Below, in pieces: positions 1 through 7,549 of a DNA stretch of 64,000 bases. This DNA comes from Lichenifustis flavocetrariae (lineage in GTDB: Bacteria; Pseudomonadota; Alphaproteobacteria; Rhizobiales; Beijerinckiaceae). Where the stretch lies: positions 310,001 to 374,000 of the forward strand of contig NZ_JAMOIM010000001.1 in NCBI RefSeq assembly GCF_026130545.1, read 5' to 3'. The position numbers and the translations under genes were made by a program. How positions within the stretch are numbered: position 1 is the first letter of the stretch; the number at the start of each line of letters is the position of its first letter. Under the pieces are notes generated by a model. The model had not been told where the DNA came from and did not search any database. It saw nothing but the letters and a program-made list of their open reading frames with translations.

Positions 1-1367
1 TCGGTGATCTTGTGTGCCCGGCCTTCGTACCAGCGCGCCATATCGCCCGCCCGGCGCGTGAAGGTGATGGATCGGCCGTGGTCGACCACCTGTGCGAAAT
101 CTTGGATCCACTCATCCTCGATCCCGGGGAACACTTCACGAATGGTATGTCCGACGGCGTCCTGCGACGACACCCCGACGAGGTCGCCCCAGGCCTTGTT
201 GACCTCCTCATAGCGCCAGTCGACGATATGGCCCACATCATCCCGGATCACACGGCCGACGATGAACCCTTCCCGAAGCCGTTCGAACAAGTCGCGCCAA
301 TACGCGTCCTTGATCTCGACGGCTTTGAGCGCGGCGACTTCGCTGACTTCCGTAAGGCCGGCCGTCGCTGCGGCGGAGAACAATTGCGTGATCTGCAGAT
401 CCCGCGCCGTGAAGGCATTCGGCAAGCTGGACTGCAGTTTCAGGACGCCCAAAACTTGGTCGCCCCGTGTCACGGGGGCCAACACGGCCGACCGCGATTT
501 CAGCCGGAGCGCGAGGTCGCGATTGGTACGCGGATCGGCCAGCACGTCGGCCGCGAGGATCGGCGCACTTGCCCGGACGCAATGTCCCGCAAGACTGTCC
601 GAGAGCCGCACCCGCTCGCCGACGAAAGGCGCGAGGGACCCTTGCACCGCCCGGTATTCCAGAATGTCGCCATCGACCAGTTCAAGCACACCGCCCTCGG
701 CGGCCGGGACAGCCTGCATCGTGCCGGCCACCAGGGCGTTCAGAATGACGTCGATGTGTCCGCCAGCCGAAGCGATTGCGGCCTGCACGGTCGCAAAGGC
801 GTTTCGCTCGCGCCGCGTGGTTTCCCGCTCTGTCAGAAGAGCATCGCGGCTCTGCAGGGATCGCCGCAGCTCCATCTGGCTCATGACCTGCCGGGCCAGC
901 GCTTGCAGTCCGGTCAATTGCTCCTGCGTAAGCCCCGCGGGCCGGGGCAAATGATCGATGACGCACAAGGTGCCGAGCACGCGCTGATCCGGCGCCACGA
1001 GGGGAGCACCTGCATAAAACCGGAGGTGTGGATCGGCCGTGACGAGAGGATTGGCTTGCGTCCGCGGATCGAGAGTCAAATCCGGAATCTGCAGCACCGT
1101 TGTCTGGGCCAGCGCATGAGCGCAGACCGACTCGTTCAACGAGGTCTCGCACCGAGGGAAGCCGATGCGCGCCTTGAACCATTGGCGGCTCTGATCGACG
1201 AAGCTGATGAGGGCGACCGGCGTATGGCAGAGCTGGGTTGCCAGCAGCACGATATCGTCGAAGCCCTGCTCATCCGGCGTGTCGAGAATATTATAGCTGG
1301 CGAGGGCGGAGAGCCGTTCCTGTTCGTCGACAAAGAAGGGGTCGTCGATCGTGCCCGCCATATTCAT
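1..1367 (-). CDS. GAF-GAF-PAS sensory protein, C-terminus cut by window edge
   Basis: Reading the minus strand from ATG 1367 gives an uninterrupted frame to base 1. It opens with the typical GAF-kinase lead-in (ERLSALASYNILDTPDEQGF), then a GAF domain (about residues 15-160, with RVLGTLCVID), a helical linker rich in Gln, Glu and Arg, a second GAF domain (about 185-325, with VLGVLKLQS) and a PAS domain (about 335-455, including DVGHIVDWRYEEVNKAW). The output domain lies off the window. In Hyphomicrobiales this architecture usually ends in an HWE/HisKA_2 histidine kinase, less often a GGDEF domain; which one cannot be told here. No membrane segment is seen, so it is likely a cytosolic sensor. 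ATG 1361 has better spacing to GGAAG than ATG 1367. A long frame on the opposite strand is only an antisense shadow. Confidence 0.8.
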   Translation of the reverse strand, partial: MNMAGTIDDPFFVDEQERLSALASYNILDTPDEQGFDDIVLLATQLCHTPVALISFVDQSRQWFKARIGFPRCETSLNESVCAHALAQTTVLQIPDLTLDPRTQANPLVTADPHLRFYAGAPLVAPDQRVLGTLCVIDHLPRPAGLTQEQLTGLQALARQVMSQMELRRSLQSRDALLTERETTRRERNAFATVQAAIASAGGHIDVILNALVAGTMQAVPAAEGGVLELVDGDILEYRAVQGSLAPFVGERVRLSDSLAGHCVRASAPILAADVLADPRTNRDLALRLKSRSAVLAPVTRGDQVLGVLKLQSSLPNAFTARDLQITQLFSAAATAGLTEVSEVAALKAVEIKDAYWRDLFERLREGFIVGRVIRDDVGHIVDWRYEEVNKAWGDLVGVSSQDAVGHTIREVFPGIEDEWIQDFAQVVDHGRSITFTRRAGDMARWYEGRAHKIT

Positions 1368-1577
1368 GACTTCCGCACCTTCGAAAAGCGCCGCGATGCC
1401 ACGCGAACCGGTTTGGCCTGCGCTGGTTGTTTCGGAGCATGCCGTGGACGTCCGGCTTGCCCGTTCGCGGCGCCGCCGCAATAAGCCACGCGAGGCACCA
1501 GGATTTTGCTCACACGCACGGCTCGGAATAGCGTCTCGGATAATTGGCGCGGCATTCTGCTTTAGCGCACGAATCAA

Positions 1578-1596
1578 TCCAACACACAATGTTGGA
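1578..1596. promoter_or_regulatory. Perfect 7-bp inverted repeat between tfoX-like gene and sensor gene
   Basis: TCCAACA and TGTTGGA face each other across a 5-base spacer. They sit 32 bases after the stop of the TfoX-N gene and about 210 bases upstream of the sensor start, both on the minus strand. It could be a weak terminator hairpin for the former or an operator for the latter. There is no strong T-run after it. Confidence 0.35.
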
Positions 1597-1627
1597 CGCG
1601 TAATCGGGTTAAAGTCAGCGCGCGCCG

Positions 1628-1951
1628 CTAGGCCGGGGACACCCGGAGCGCCGCCTCGTAGGCCAGCCGCACCCACTGCGCCATCTCGTCGGCATCGTCG
1701 AGTGCACTTTCGGGGACCGACCAATAGGGCATTTTGATCGGCTTCCCTTTGCGGCCCTCGTACGTCCACTGACGCGCCCCAGCCGCCTCGAACGCGATGG
1801 CGCTATCGGCATCGGCTTTGAGCAGGATCTCGCCCTTGAACTCAACCGCGACGATCAGGCCAGCGTGATAGATGCCTTTGCCGCCGAACATCCGCTTGAT
1901 GGTCACCGGCCCGAGACGCGAGAACATGTCTTCGATATCGGCATTCGTCAT
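1628..1951 (-). CDS. TfoX N-terminal domain family protein
   Basis: A 107-residue protein with the TfoX-N hallmark block SRLGPVTIKRMFGGKGIYHAGL near the start, then ILLKADADSAIAFEAAGARQW and a C-terminal part rich in acidic residues (DDADEMAQWVRLAYEAAL). Stand-alone TfoX-N proteins are common in Alphaproteobacteria. They are named after the competence regulator Sxy/TfoX but lack its C-terminal half, and their function is not established. I chose ATG 1951 (MTNADIEDMF) over an upstream ATG at 2005 because GAGGA sits 8 bases before it and family members start there. The gene follows the DUF1345 gene closely on the same strand and may be co-transcribed with it. Confidence 0.85.
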   Translation of the reverse strand: MTNADIEDMFSRLGPVTIKRMFGGKGIYHAGLIVAVEFKGEILLKADADSAIAFEAAGARQWTYEGRKGKPIKMPYWSVPESALDDADEMAQWVRLAYEAALRVSPA

Positions 1952-2017
1952 GCGCTTGTCCTCGTCGGGGCCGAGGCTCCCTATCCGGAGTTTCGCCGAC
2001 CTCAAAAACCGCGAACG

Positions 2018-2734
2018 CTAGAACAACCCAGCGATCAGGTTGATCGTCAGGGCCAGCACGGCCGTGTTGAACATGAAGGCGATCAATCCATGCACGGTGC
2101 CGATGCGCCGCAGGCGCGGCTTGGTGAAGGCGATATCCGCCGTCTGGCAGGCGACGCCGATCACCACGGCGAAATGTACGAAGTCCCAATTGTCGGGTTC
2201 CCGATCACCAGGAAACAGAAGCCCGCCGATCACATCGTCTTCTTCGGGCGTGGTCTTGTCGGGCGCGTAATATTCATGCGCGTAGTGCAGCGCGAAGATG
2301 AGCTGGGTCGTAAACCATGAGAGAGCGACCGTGACGAGCGCCAGGGCAACCCTGAGGTCCTTGATCAATCCCACCGCATTCTTGGCCCGCGACAGCTCCA
2401 GGCCGACGGCCCAGAGACTCGTCGAGGCTGCGATCAAGACCGCCACGATGATGATGCCCTGACCTTCATCGTGAGCCGCGACATGGGCCTTCAGGTCGGC
2501 CAGATCCTGCGTCCGCATGTGGAGCAGGGTGAGAGCCAGGAACCACAGGCAGGTCACGTCCCAGCACAGGATCGCCCGTGTGCTCGCCTCGATATGGGCC
2601 GGGACAACGCACGACAGGAGGAACAGGATGAAGCCGATCGCGATGCCGCTCGTCAGCCTCGGACGCGACACGAACGGCCGCAGCGACGGCACGATCCGAC
2701 GACGGCGCCCTGACAGGGAAGTTGTGGCCGACAA
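2018..2734 (-). CDS. DUF1345 family integral membrane protein
   Basis: A 238-residue inner-membrane protein. The N-terminus is basic (GRRRRIVPSLRPFVSRPR), followed by about six hydrophobic segments, for example IAIGFILFLLSCVVPAHIEA, AILCWDVTCLWFLALTLLH and GIIIVAVLIAASTSLWAVGL. The C-terminal signature DFVHFAVVIGVACQTADIAF followed by LRRIGTVHGLIAFMFNTAV is the conserved core of the DUF1345 family. The molecular role of that family is unknown. A hydrophilic stretch YAPDKTTPEEDDVIGG lies between two membrane segments. It is probably the first gene of a short unit with the TfoX-N gene 66 bases downstream. Confidence 0.85.
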   Translation of the reverse strand: MSATTSLSGRRRRIVPSLRPFVSRPRLTSGIAIGFILFLLSCVVPAHIEASTRAILCWDVTCLWFLALTLLHMRTQDLADLKAHVAAHDEGQGIIIVAVLIAASTSLWAVGLELSRAKNAVGLIKDLRVALALVTVALSWFTTQLIFALHYAHEYYAPDKTTPEEDDVIGGLLFPGDREPDNWDFVHFAVVIGVACQTADIAFTKPRLRRIGTVHGLIAFMFNTAVLALTINLIAGLF

Positions 2735-2861
2735 GCTGAATCTCCGTCACACACGATCATGGCGCCCGATCTCGACGCGAGGGCGCTCCACCCTCTGGCA
2801 TCTGTCGGCAAATCATTCTACATATGAATTGCGGAGCTGCGGGGTGCGTGAGGACATGTAC

Positions 2862-2990
2862 TCCCGGGGCCTTATCGATTCCTGAGGGAGCTGTCCCTGA
2901 CCTCGCTCGTGGGCTTGGTCACATGGCGCCCACCTACGCTGTAGGTTCCCGGGGTCGAAATCCCACGGCCACTGTGGCCCCGCACTTTAT
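2862..2990 (+). ncRNA. ssrS: Putative 6S RNA upstream of 5-FCL gene
   Basis: The assignment rests first on position: in Alphaproteobacteria 6S RNA typically lies just before the 5-formyltetrahydrofolate cyclo-ligase gene, as here. The segment is non-coding and foldable. GGGGCC near 2867 pairs with GGCCCC at 2976-2981 as a closing stem. GTGGGC pairs with GCCCAC, CCTAC pairs with GTAGG, and AGGGA pairs with TCCCT inside. This would be a rod about 120-130 nt long, a little short for the family. The ends are approximate. A T-arm-like stretch near 2952 is not part of a tRNA. Role if correct: binds the housekeeping RNA polymerase holoenzyme and damps transcription in stationary phase. Confidence 0.55.
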
Positions 2991-3052
2991 TCCTGGCATC
3001 TGAGGCGCTTGGAGAGGTCGACGAACGTCGTCGAGTGTGTCATCCCAGCCTG

Positions 3053-3640
3053 ATGGCAGCTTCCTCCAAGACTGGGATCCGCGCTGAAGCTCTCGCGCGT
3101 CGCGCGGCTGTGTCGGACGCGGTACGTGACGCTTTCGCGTCCCGCCTCGCAACCATGGGCGCAAGCCTCGTGCGCAGCGAGCAAGACCCTTTCGCAGACC
3201 CGGTCGTGTCCCTGTTTCTGCCCGTGCGGGGCGAGCCCGACACGCGGCCCTTGATCGATGTCTTGGCTAAGGTCGGCCTCGTGACGTCCCTTCCGGTGCC
3301 GATCGCTCGAGGGGAGCCTCTCGTGTTCCGACGCTGGTCTCCGGGCGAGCCTCTGGAACAGGGGTCATGGGGCATCGAGCAACCTCCCGTCGAGGCGCCG
3401 ACGGTCGAGCCGGATGTCTTGTTCGTGCCCTTGGCGGCCTTCGACCGGCGTGGGGCCCGCATCGGCTACGGGGCGGGCTATTACGATGCGACGCTGGCCG
3501 CCTTGCGCCGGAAGAAACACGTGCGGGCCATCGGGGTTGCGTTTTCCTGTCAGGAGGTCCTGTACGTTCCTGCCGAGGACCATGATCAGCCGCTCGACCT
3601 CGTCCTGACCGAGCGCGACGTCATTCTTTGCGAGATTTGA
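3053..3640 (+). CDS. ygfA: 5-formyltetrahydrofolate cyclo-ligase
   Basis: Converts 5-formyl-THF to 5,10-methenyl-THF with ATP, recycling folate in the cytosol. The 195-residue protein has the N-terminal basic helix typical of the family (RAEALARRAAVS), the central VSLFLPVRGEPDTRPLI segment, and the C-terminal signature DVLFVPLAAFDRRGARIGYGAGYYD, which contains the nucleotide-binding loop. The usual residue before the final GYYD glycine is Gly and is Ala here, a mild variant. ATG 3053 is used; an in-frame ATG at 3035 would add six residues. It is 6 bases upstream of ymdB on the same strand, and the pair behind a 6S RNA is a recurrent alphaproteobacterial arrangement. Confidence 0.9.
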   Translation: MAASSKTGIRAEALARRAAVSDAVRDAFASRLATMGASLVRSEQDPFADPVVSLFLPVRGEPDTRPLIDVLAKVGLVTSLPVPIARGEPLVFRRWSPGEPLEQGSWGIEQPPVEAPTVEPDVLFVPLAAFDRRGARIGYGAGYYDATLAALRRKKHVRAIGVAFSCQEVLYVPAEDHDQPLDLVLTERDVILCEI

Positions 3641-3646
3641 GGCTCC

Positions 3647-4462
3647 ATGCGTCTCTTGTTCATCGGCGACGTCATGGGCCGCGCGGGCCGCGCCGCGATC
3701 ACGACGGAACTGCCGAAACTCAAAACCGCCTTGAAGCTCGATGCCGTGGTGGTCAATGGTGAGAACGCCGCAGGCGGCGTCGGCATCACCGAAGCGATCT
3801 GTTCCGAAATCCTGGACGCTGGCGCCGATGCCGTGACGCTCGGCAATCACGCCTGGGACCAGCGCGAGGCGCTCGTCTTCATCGAGCGGCAGCCGCGTTT
3901 GATCCGCCCCCTCAACTACCCGCGCGGCGCGCCGGGGCGGGGTTGCAACCTGATCGAACTCGCCAACGGCCAGCGCCTGCTCGTCATCAACGCCATGGGT
4001 CGCGTCTTCATGGACACGCTCGATGATCCGTTCGCGGCGGTCGACCGCGAGGTGGAAGCCTGCCCGCTCGGCACGGCCTGCGACGCGATCCTGCTCGACA
4101 TGCATGCCGAGGCCACGAGCGAGAAACAGGCCATGGGCCACCATCTCGACGGCCGCGTCAGCCTGGTGGTCGGCACCCACACGCATATTCCGACGGCCGA
4201 TCACCAGATCCTTCCCGGCGGCACCGCTTATCTGACCGACGCCGGCATGACCGGGGATTACGACAGCGTCATCGGTGTCGAGAAGGAGGAGCCAATCCGG
4301 CGCTTCCTGACCAAGCTGCCCGGCAGCCGCTTCGAGCCGGCCAGCGGGCCTGCGACCTTGTGCGGCGTGATGGTGGACATCGACGACCGCACCGGCCATG
4401 CAAACCGCATCGCGCCGCTGCGCATCGGCGGTCGCCTCGCGCCGACGATGCCGGATTTTTAG
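3647..4462 (+). CDS. ymdB: YmdB-family (TIGR00282) metallophosphoesterase
   Basis: A 271-residue cytosolic phosphodiesterase of the YmdB/DR1281 family, whose studied members hydrolyse 2',3'-cyclic nucleotides. Metal ligands are all visible: FIGDVMGRAGR (Asp8), VVNGENAAGG (Asn37/Glu39), TLGNHAWD (Asn67/His68), LLDMHAEATSEK and GTHTHIPTAD. The length is normal. The gene overlaps nothing and follows the 5-FCL gene by 6 bases, so translation may be coupled. Its last ~150 bases are repeated as a decayed copy at about 5479-5611, with a VPLPA-CTERM gene between the two copies; see the duplication finding. A long open frame on the opposite strand is a GC-driven shadow. Confidence 0.92.
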   Translation: MRLLFIGDVMGRAGRAAITTELPKLKTALKLDAVVVNGENAAGGVGITEAICSEILDAGADAVTLGNHAWDQREALVFIERQPRLIRPLNYPRGAPGRGCNLIELANGQRLLVINAMGRVFMDTLDDPFAAVDREVEACPLGTACDAILLDMHAEATSEKQAMGHHLDGRVSLVVGTHTHIPTADHQILPGGTAYLTDAGMTGDYDSVIGVEKEEPIRRFLTKLPGSRFEPASGPATLCGVMVDIDDRTGHANRIAPLRIGGRLAPTMPDF

Positions 4463-4800
4463 CGCGGGTCCAAACCTCAAGCCCAGTTGCGCGAAGCGCC
4501 TCAGTTGGTCGCTGATCCAAATCGTAAGGTGCCGAGGGCTCATCCTGCGATAGGGAACACGCAGCCTCCATCAGGAGTGCGAAGGTCGATGCGCAGACCG
4601 GCTCGACCGCGAGCACGACGTCGAGTTCGGCGCGTGGATGCGTTTCGTTGAGGTAGAAATTCCACCTCTGCGAATCCGCCGGCCGGCGCCTGACATCACG
4701 CAATCGTGTGCGCCTGCGTCAGCGCGATTTGCATCGTGTCGTTAACCGTCACGTAGCTGGATCCTAGAGGGGGCTTCCACCTGGGGAGGAGGAAAGCCCA
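4463..4800. other. Gene-free spacer after ymdB (copy 1 of duplicated unit)
   Basis: No convincing gene. Bases about 4588-4640 (GATGCGCAGACCGGCT... GCGTGGATG) resemble 5648-5713, so this spacer belongs to the tandemly duplicated unit. It ends with a strong Shine-Dalgarno (GGGGAGGAGGAAA) for the VPLPA-CTERM gene at 4801. Confidence 0.5.
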
Positions 4801-5406
4801 ATGGCCCGCATTCGGACCTTGAGCAAGGTTCTGCTCGGCGCAAGCTGTGCAGCTTTAATGGTTGGTACCGCGTCTGCTGCTGTCATCACGAACAGGACGC
4901 CGGTGGATTTTACAGGCGGTTCGGTCAGCATTGGCTTCGGCACGCAGGACATCACGTTCAGCGATAACGGCACCAATATCTTCGATTTCAATCCGGTGAG
5001 CGTGGCGACAAGTGGCGGCGGTGCCGTAACGTACTCGTCTTTCTTTGGTGTGCCCTTTACTTATTTCGATGCGATCCGCGGCAGCGGCAGTCTGACGTTC
5101 GGCTCGACGGCAGAGTTCTCCAGCTTACCTGCTGCCACGGTTATTCCATACTCGGCGACGCCATTCATCATCGGTCTCGCCGACACCACCAGCAACGGCA
5201 CGCACTACGGCTATGGCGAGTTCGCCGGCACGTCGCTTGTCTCCTACGGCTTTGAGTCCGTGCCGGGTCAGGCCATCACGATCTCAAACACGAGCCTGTC
5301 AGCCGTCCCGCTTCCAGCCTCTGCTCCGATGTTCGGTGCGGCCCTGCTGGCCTTCGCCGGTTTAGGCTACGGCGTGAAGCGCAAGAAGGCTGCCGCCTTG
5401 GCCTGA
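4801..5406 (+). CDS. VPLPA-CTERM sorting domain protein, copy 1
   Basis: A 201-residue secreted protein. A Sec signal peptide occupies about residues 1-26 (LSKVLLGASCAALMVGTASA). A Ser/Thr/Gly-rich beta-type ectodomain follows, and the C-terminus is the sorting signal AVPLPASAPMFGAALLAFAG, then GLGYGVKRKK. VPLPA-CTERM tails are recognised by exosortase-type transpeptidases: the short motif is followed by a single membrane helix and a basic tail, and cleavage leads to surface or matrix deposition. The ectodomain matches nothing I can name. A perfect purine-rich ribosome site lies just upstream. An intrinsic terminator follows at 5431-5463. Its neighbour at 5881 is a tandem paralog with the same tail. 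Confidence 0.85.
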   Translation: MARIRTLSKVLLGASCAALMVGTASAAVITNRTPVDFTGGSVSIGFGTQDITFSDNGTNIFDFNPVSVATSGGGAVTYSSFFGVPFTYFDAIRGSGSLTFGSTAEFSSLPAATVIPYSATPFIIGLADTTSNGTHYGYGEFAGTSLVSYGFESVPGQAITISNTSLSAVPLPASAPMFGAALLAFAGLGYGVKRKKAAALA

Positions 5407-5430
5407 TCTTCGGTCCCAGCCCGTAACTGC

Positions 5431-5464
5431 CGCCCGTGGCTCACGCTGCGGGCGTTTTGCTTTT
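5431..5464 (+). terminator. Intrinsic terminator after VPLPA-CTERM copy 1
   Basis: CGCCCG (5431-5436) pairs with CGGGCG (5449-5454) around TGGCTCACGCTG, followed by TTTTGCTTTT. A near-identical hairpin with the same loop closes copy 2 at 6535-6563. Confidence 0.8.
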
Positions 5465-5478
5465 GTTAAGGACTTGCG

Positions 5479-5611
5479 ATCCCTGGCCAAGCTGCCCGGT
5501 AGCCGTTTCGAGCCGGCAAGCGGGCCTGTGGCCTTTTGCGGCATGATGGTGGAGATCGACGACCGGACCGGCCATGCAGACCGCGTCGCGCCGGCGATGC
5601 CGGATTTTTAG
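5479..5611 (+). pseudogene. Duplicated 3' fragment of ymdB
   Basis: Bases 5479-5611 match the last ~155 bases of ymdB (from about 4307). They include CCAAGCTGCCCGG, CGTTTCGAGCCGGC, ATGATGGTGGA, TCGACGACCG and the terminal GATGCCGGATTTTTAG stop. The copy has no start codon and lacks about 24 internal bases near its end relative to the parent. It lies 15 bases after the terminator of the first VPLPA-CTERM gene, as expected for the join of a tandem duplication of ~1.17 kb. It is certainly not a functional phosphoesterase. Confidence 0.85.
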
Positions 5612-5880
5612 AAGGAGCAAGACTCGCAACAGCGCGATGGCGGCGCAATGCGCAAACCGGCTTCGGCAACTTCACTCGACTGTGAGGATGATGTCGAGTG
5701 AGCGGCGTGGATCATCCCGGCATTAGGTAGCAAACACACCAAGGGTAGTCGCTGCGTTGGTCAGTAGGGTAATTCGTACGCGGGAAACCGATGGCGCAGC
5801 TACGGAGTAGCCGTTCAAAACACCGACATTTTGTTCTTGCCAAAAAATTAAATTTAGGTAATTTTTTATCGCGGCGTTTT

Positions 5881-6480
5881 ATGTTTTTTCAAGGTAAAAA
5901 TTATGATGTAAAAAAACTTGTAGTGGTGGCTGGCGTGCTGTTTGCGGCAGCTTCGCCCGCGTCTGCCACAGTGCTGACGTTTGATAATCTCAGTGGCTCC
6001 GGTGTACTTGCGGATGGATATGGCGGCATAAATTGGGGTGGTATCTGGAATTACTACGATTCTGATCAGACCCCGTACACGCCTGAGTCTCCGCCCGAAC
6101 GAATCTATGCCACACTTGGTACTCAGCTTCCGTCGTTTTCTTTCATCGCCGACTCGGTATTTAGTGGCGTCTATGTGTCTGGACTGGGTAGCGTAAGCGG
6201 ACCAATTGGATTTAACCTTTATTTAGGTGGAAATCTGGTTGGAACTTCAAGTGGCACCGTAGATCCTTCGAGTACTCCTACTTTGCTTTCTTCGGCATAT
6301 TTTGGTAAAGTAGATACTGTCCAGTTCACGGGGTCTGCTGATTATTATACTCTGGACAATGTCGCTTTCAACACCTCTACCGTCCCACTCCCGGCATCGG
6401 CCCCGATGTTTGGCGCAGCCCTCATGGCCCTTGGAGCTGTCGGCTACGGCATGAAGCGCAAGGCGAAGGCTGCGGCCTGA
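5881..6480 (+). CDS. VPLPA-CTERM sorting domain protein, copy 2
   Basis: About 199 residues from ATG 5881. A short basic N-terminus and signal peptide (KKLVVVAGVLFAAASPASA) precede a Gly/Ser/Tyr-rich beta ectodomain that opens TVLTFDNLSGSGVLADGYGG. The C-terminal signal is TVPLPASAPMFGAALMALGA followed by VGYGMKRKAKAAA. The tail is nearly identical to copy 1 but the ectodomains differ greatly, so either the duplicates have diverged or the ectodomain was replaced. The frame is open back to ATG 5791, but those extra residues (rich in Lys, Arg and Phe) do not look like a signal peptide. No good ribosome site precedes ATG 5881. The first ~150 bases are strikingly AT-rich for this genome. A duplicate of the copy 1 terminator follows. 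Confidence 0.78.
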   Translation: MFFQGKNYDVKKLVVVAGVLFAAASPASATVLTFDNLSGSGVLADGYGGINWGGIWNYYDSDQTPYTPESPPERIYATLGTQLPSFSFIADSVFSGVYVSGLGSVSGPIGFNLYLGGNLVGTSSGTVDPSSTPTLLSSAYFGKVDTVQFTGSADYYTLDNVAFNTSTVPLPASAPMFGAALMALGAVGYGMKRKAKAAA

Positions 6481-6534
6481 TACGGTTTGGAAAGGTCTGT
6501 GCGCTAAGCGACAGACCGGCAAGTCAACACGAGG

Positions 6535-6564
6535 CGCCCGTAGCTCACGCTGCGGGCGTTTTTG
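6535..6564 (+). terminator. Intrinsic terminator after VPLPA-CTERM copy 2
   Basis: CGCCCG (6535-6540) and CGGGCG (6553-6558) enclose TAGCTCACGCTG and are followed by TTTTTGTGTT. Stem and loop are essentially the same as at 5431-5464. Confidence 0.8.
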
Positions 6565-6607
6565 TGTTGGGTAGAGTGGAGGAACGGCTCAGGCGTATCC
6601 TGACGCC

Positions 6608-7549
6608 TCACACGTCCTTCTTGCTCACCTCAGGTCCAACCCGCCGCCCGAAATCAACCGCCGCCGTTTCCTGTCCCTGCGCGATGATGCCCTTTCGGAT
6701 CGCGCGGGTGCGGGTGAAGAGTTCGAACAGTCCGTCGCCGTCGCCGTAGCGCACCATGCGTTGCAGGGCCGAGAGGTCTTCGGTGAAGCGGCCGAGCATT
6801 TCGAGCACGGCGTCCTTGTTGTTCAGGAACACGTCGCGCCACATGGTGGGGTCCGAGGCGGCGATGCGGGTGAAGTCGCGGAAGCCGCCGGCCGAGAATT
6901 TCATCACCTCGGTCTGCGTGACCTCTTCGAGATGGGCCGCCGTCCCCACGATATTATAGGCGATCAGATGCGGGACGTGACTGGTGATGGCGAGCACCAT
7001 GTCGTGGTGCCTGGGCTCCATGCGTTCGACCCGTGCCCCAAATCCCTCCCAGAGCCGGTGCATCGCGTCCGTGCCGGCCTCGGTCGAGCGCTCAAATGGC
7101 GTCAGGATGCACCAGCGGTCCTGGAACAGTTCGGCAAAGCCTGCATCCGGTCCGGAAAACTCGGTGCCGGCCACGGGATGAGCCGGCACGAAACAGGCCT
7201 GCGCGGGCAGATGCGGCAGCACCGCCTCGATCACCGCCACTTTGACCGAGCCGACATCCGACAGGATGGCGCCCTGCTTCAGATGCGGCGCGACGGTCGC
7301 GACGACGCGGCCGCTTTCGCCGACCGGGACGCACAGCACGACCGCATCGGCGTCTTGCACCGCCGCTTCGCTCGTCTCGGCCACGACATCGGCGATGTCG
7401 AGCTCGCGGACCCGCTGTCGGACCGTCGGGTCGGCATCCGTCACGACGATGTGCCCCACCTGACCGGCGGCCCGGGCCGCCCGCACCACGGAGGTGCCGA
7501 TCAGGCCCAGTCCGATGACGGTCAGCCGTTCGAAGATCCGCTCAACCAC
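6608..7549 (-). CDS. tyrC: Prephenate/arogenate dehydrogenase
   Basis: A 313-residue NAD(P)-dependent cyclohexadienyl dehydrogenase for tyrosine synthesis. The Rossmann fingerprint is [18 protein letters not shown] at residues 8-25. The catalytic region has [27 protein letters not shown] and the active-site motif [17 protein letters not shown], then [20 protein letters not shown], all diagnostic of the TyrA family. The start at 7549 overlaps the end of hisC by 8 bases, so translation is probably coupled. It belongs to a minus-strand block chorismate mutase - hisC - tyrC, seen widely in Rhizobiales. A second, divergent relative lies at 21322. Specificity for prephenate versus arogenate cannot be read from the sequence. 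Confidence 0.92.
   Translation of the reverse strand: MVERIFERLTVIGLGLIGTSVVRAARAAGQVGHIVVTDADPTVRQRVRELDIADVVAETSEAAVQDADAVVLCVPVGESGRVVATVAPHLKQGAILSDVGSVKVAVIEAVLPHLPAQACFVPAHPVAGTEFSGPDAGFAELFQDRWCILTPFERSTEAGTDAMHRLWEGFGARVERMEPRHHDMVLAITSHVPHLIAYNIVGTAAHLEEVTQTEVMKFSAGGFRDFTRIAASDPTMWRDVFLNNKDAVLEMLGRFTEDLSALQRMVRYGDGDGLFELFTRTRAIRKGIIAQGQETAAVDFGRRVGPEVSKKDV

Noticed and set aside
12-1484. 490-codon open frame on the plus strand over the GAF-PAS sensor
   Set aside because: The minus strand gives clear GAF and PAS domains. The plus frame is a GC-driven antisense shadow with no family features.
2941-2975. tRNA T-arm-like segment (GGGGTCGAAATCCC)
   Set aside because: No acceptor, D or anticodon arms around it; the stretch fits the 6S-like fold instead.
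3365-4543. 392-codon minus-strand frame over ymdB
   Set aside because: Antisense to a metallophosphoesterase with all metal ligands; composition is typical of a shadow frame.
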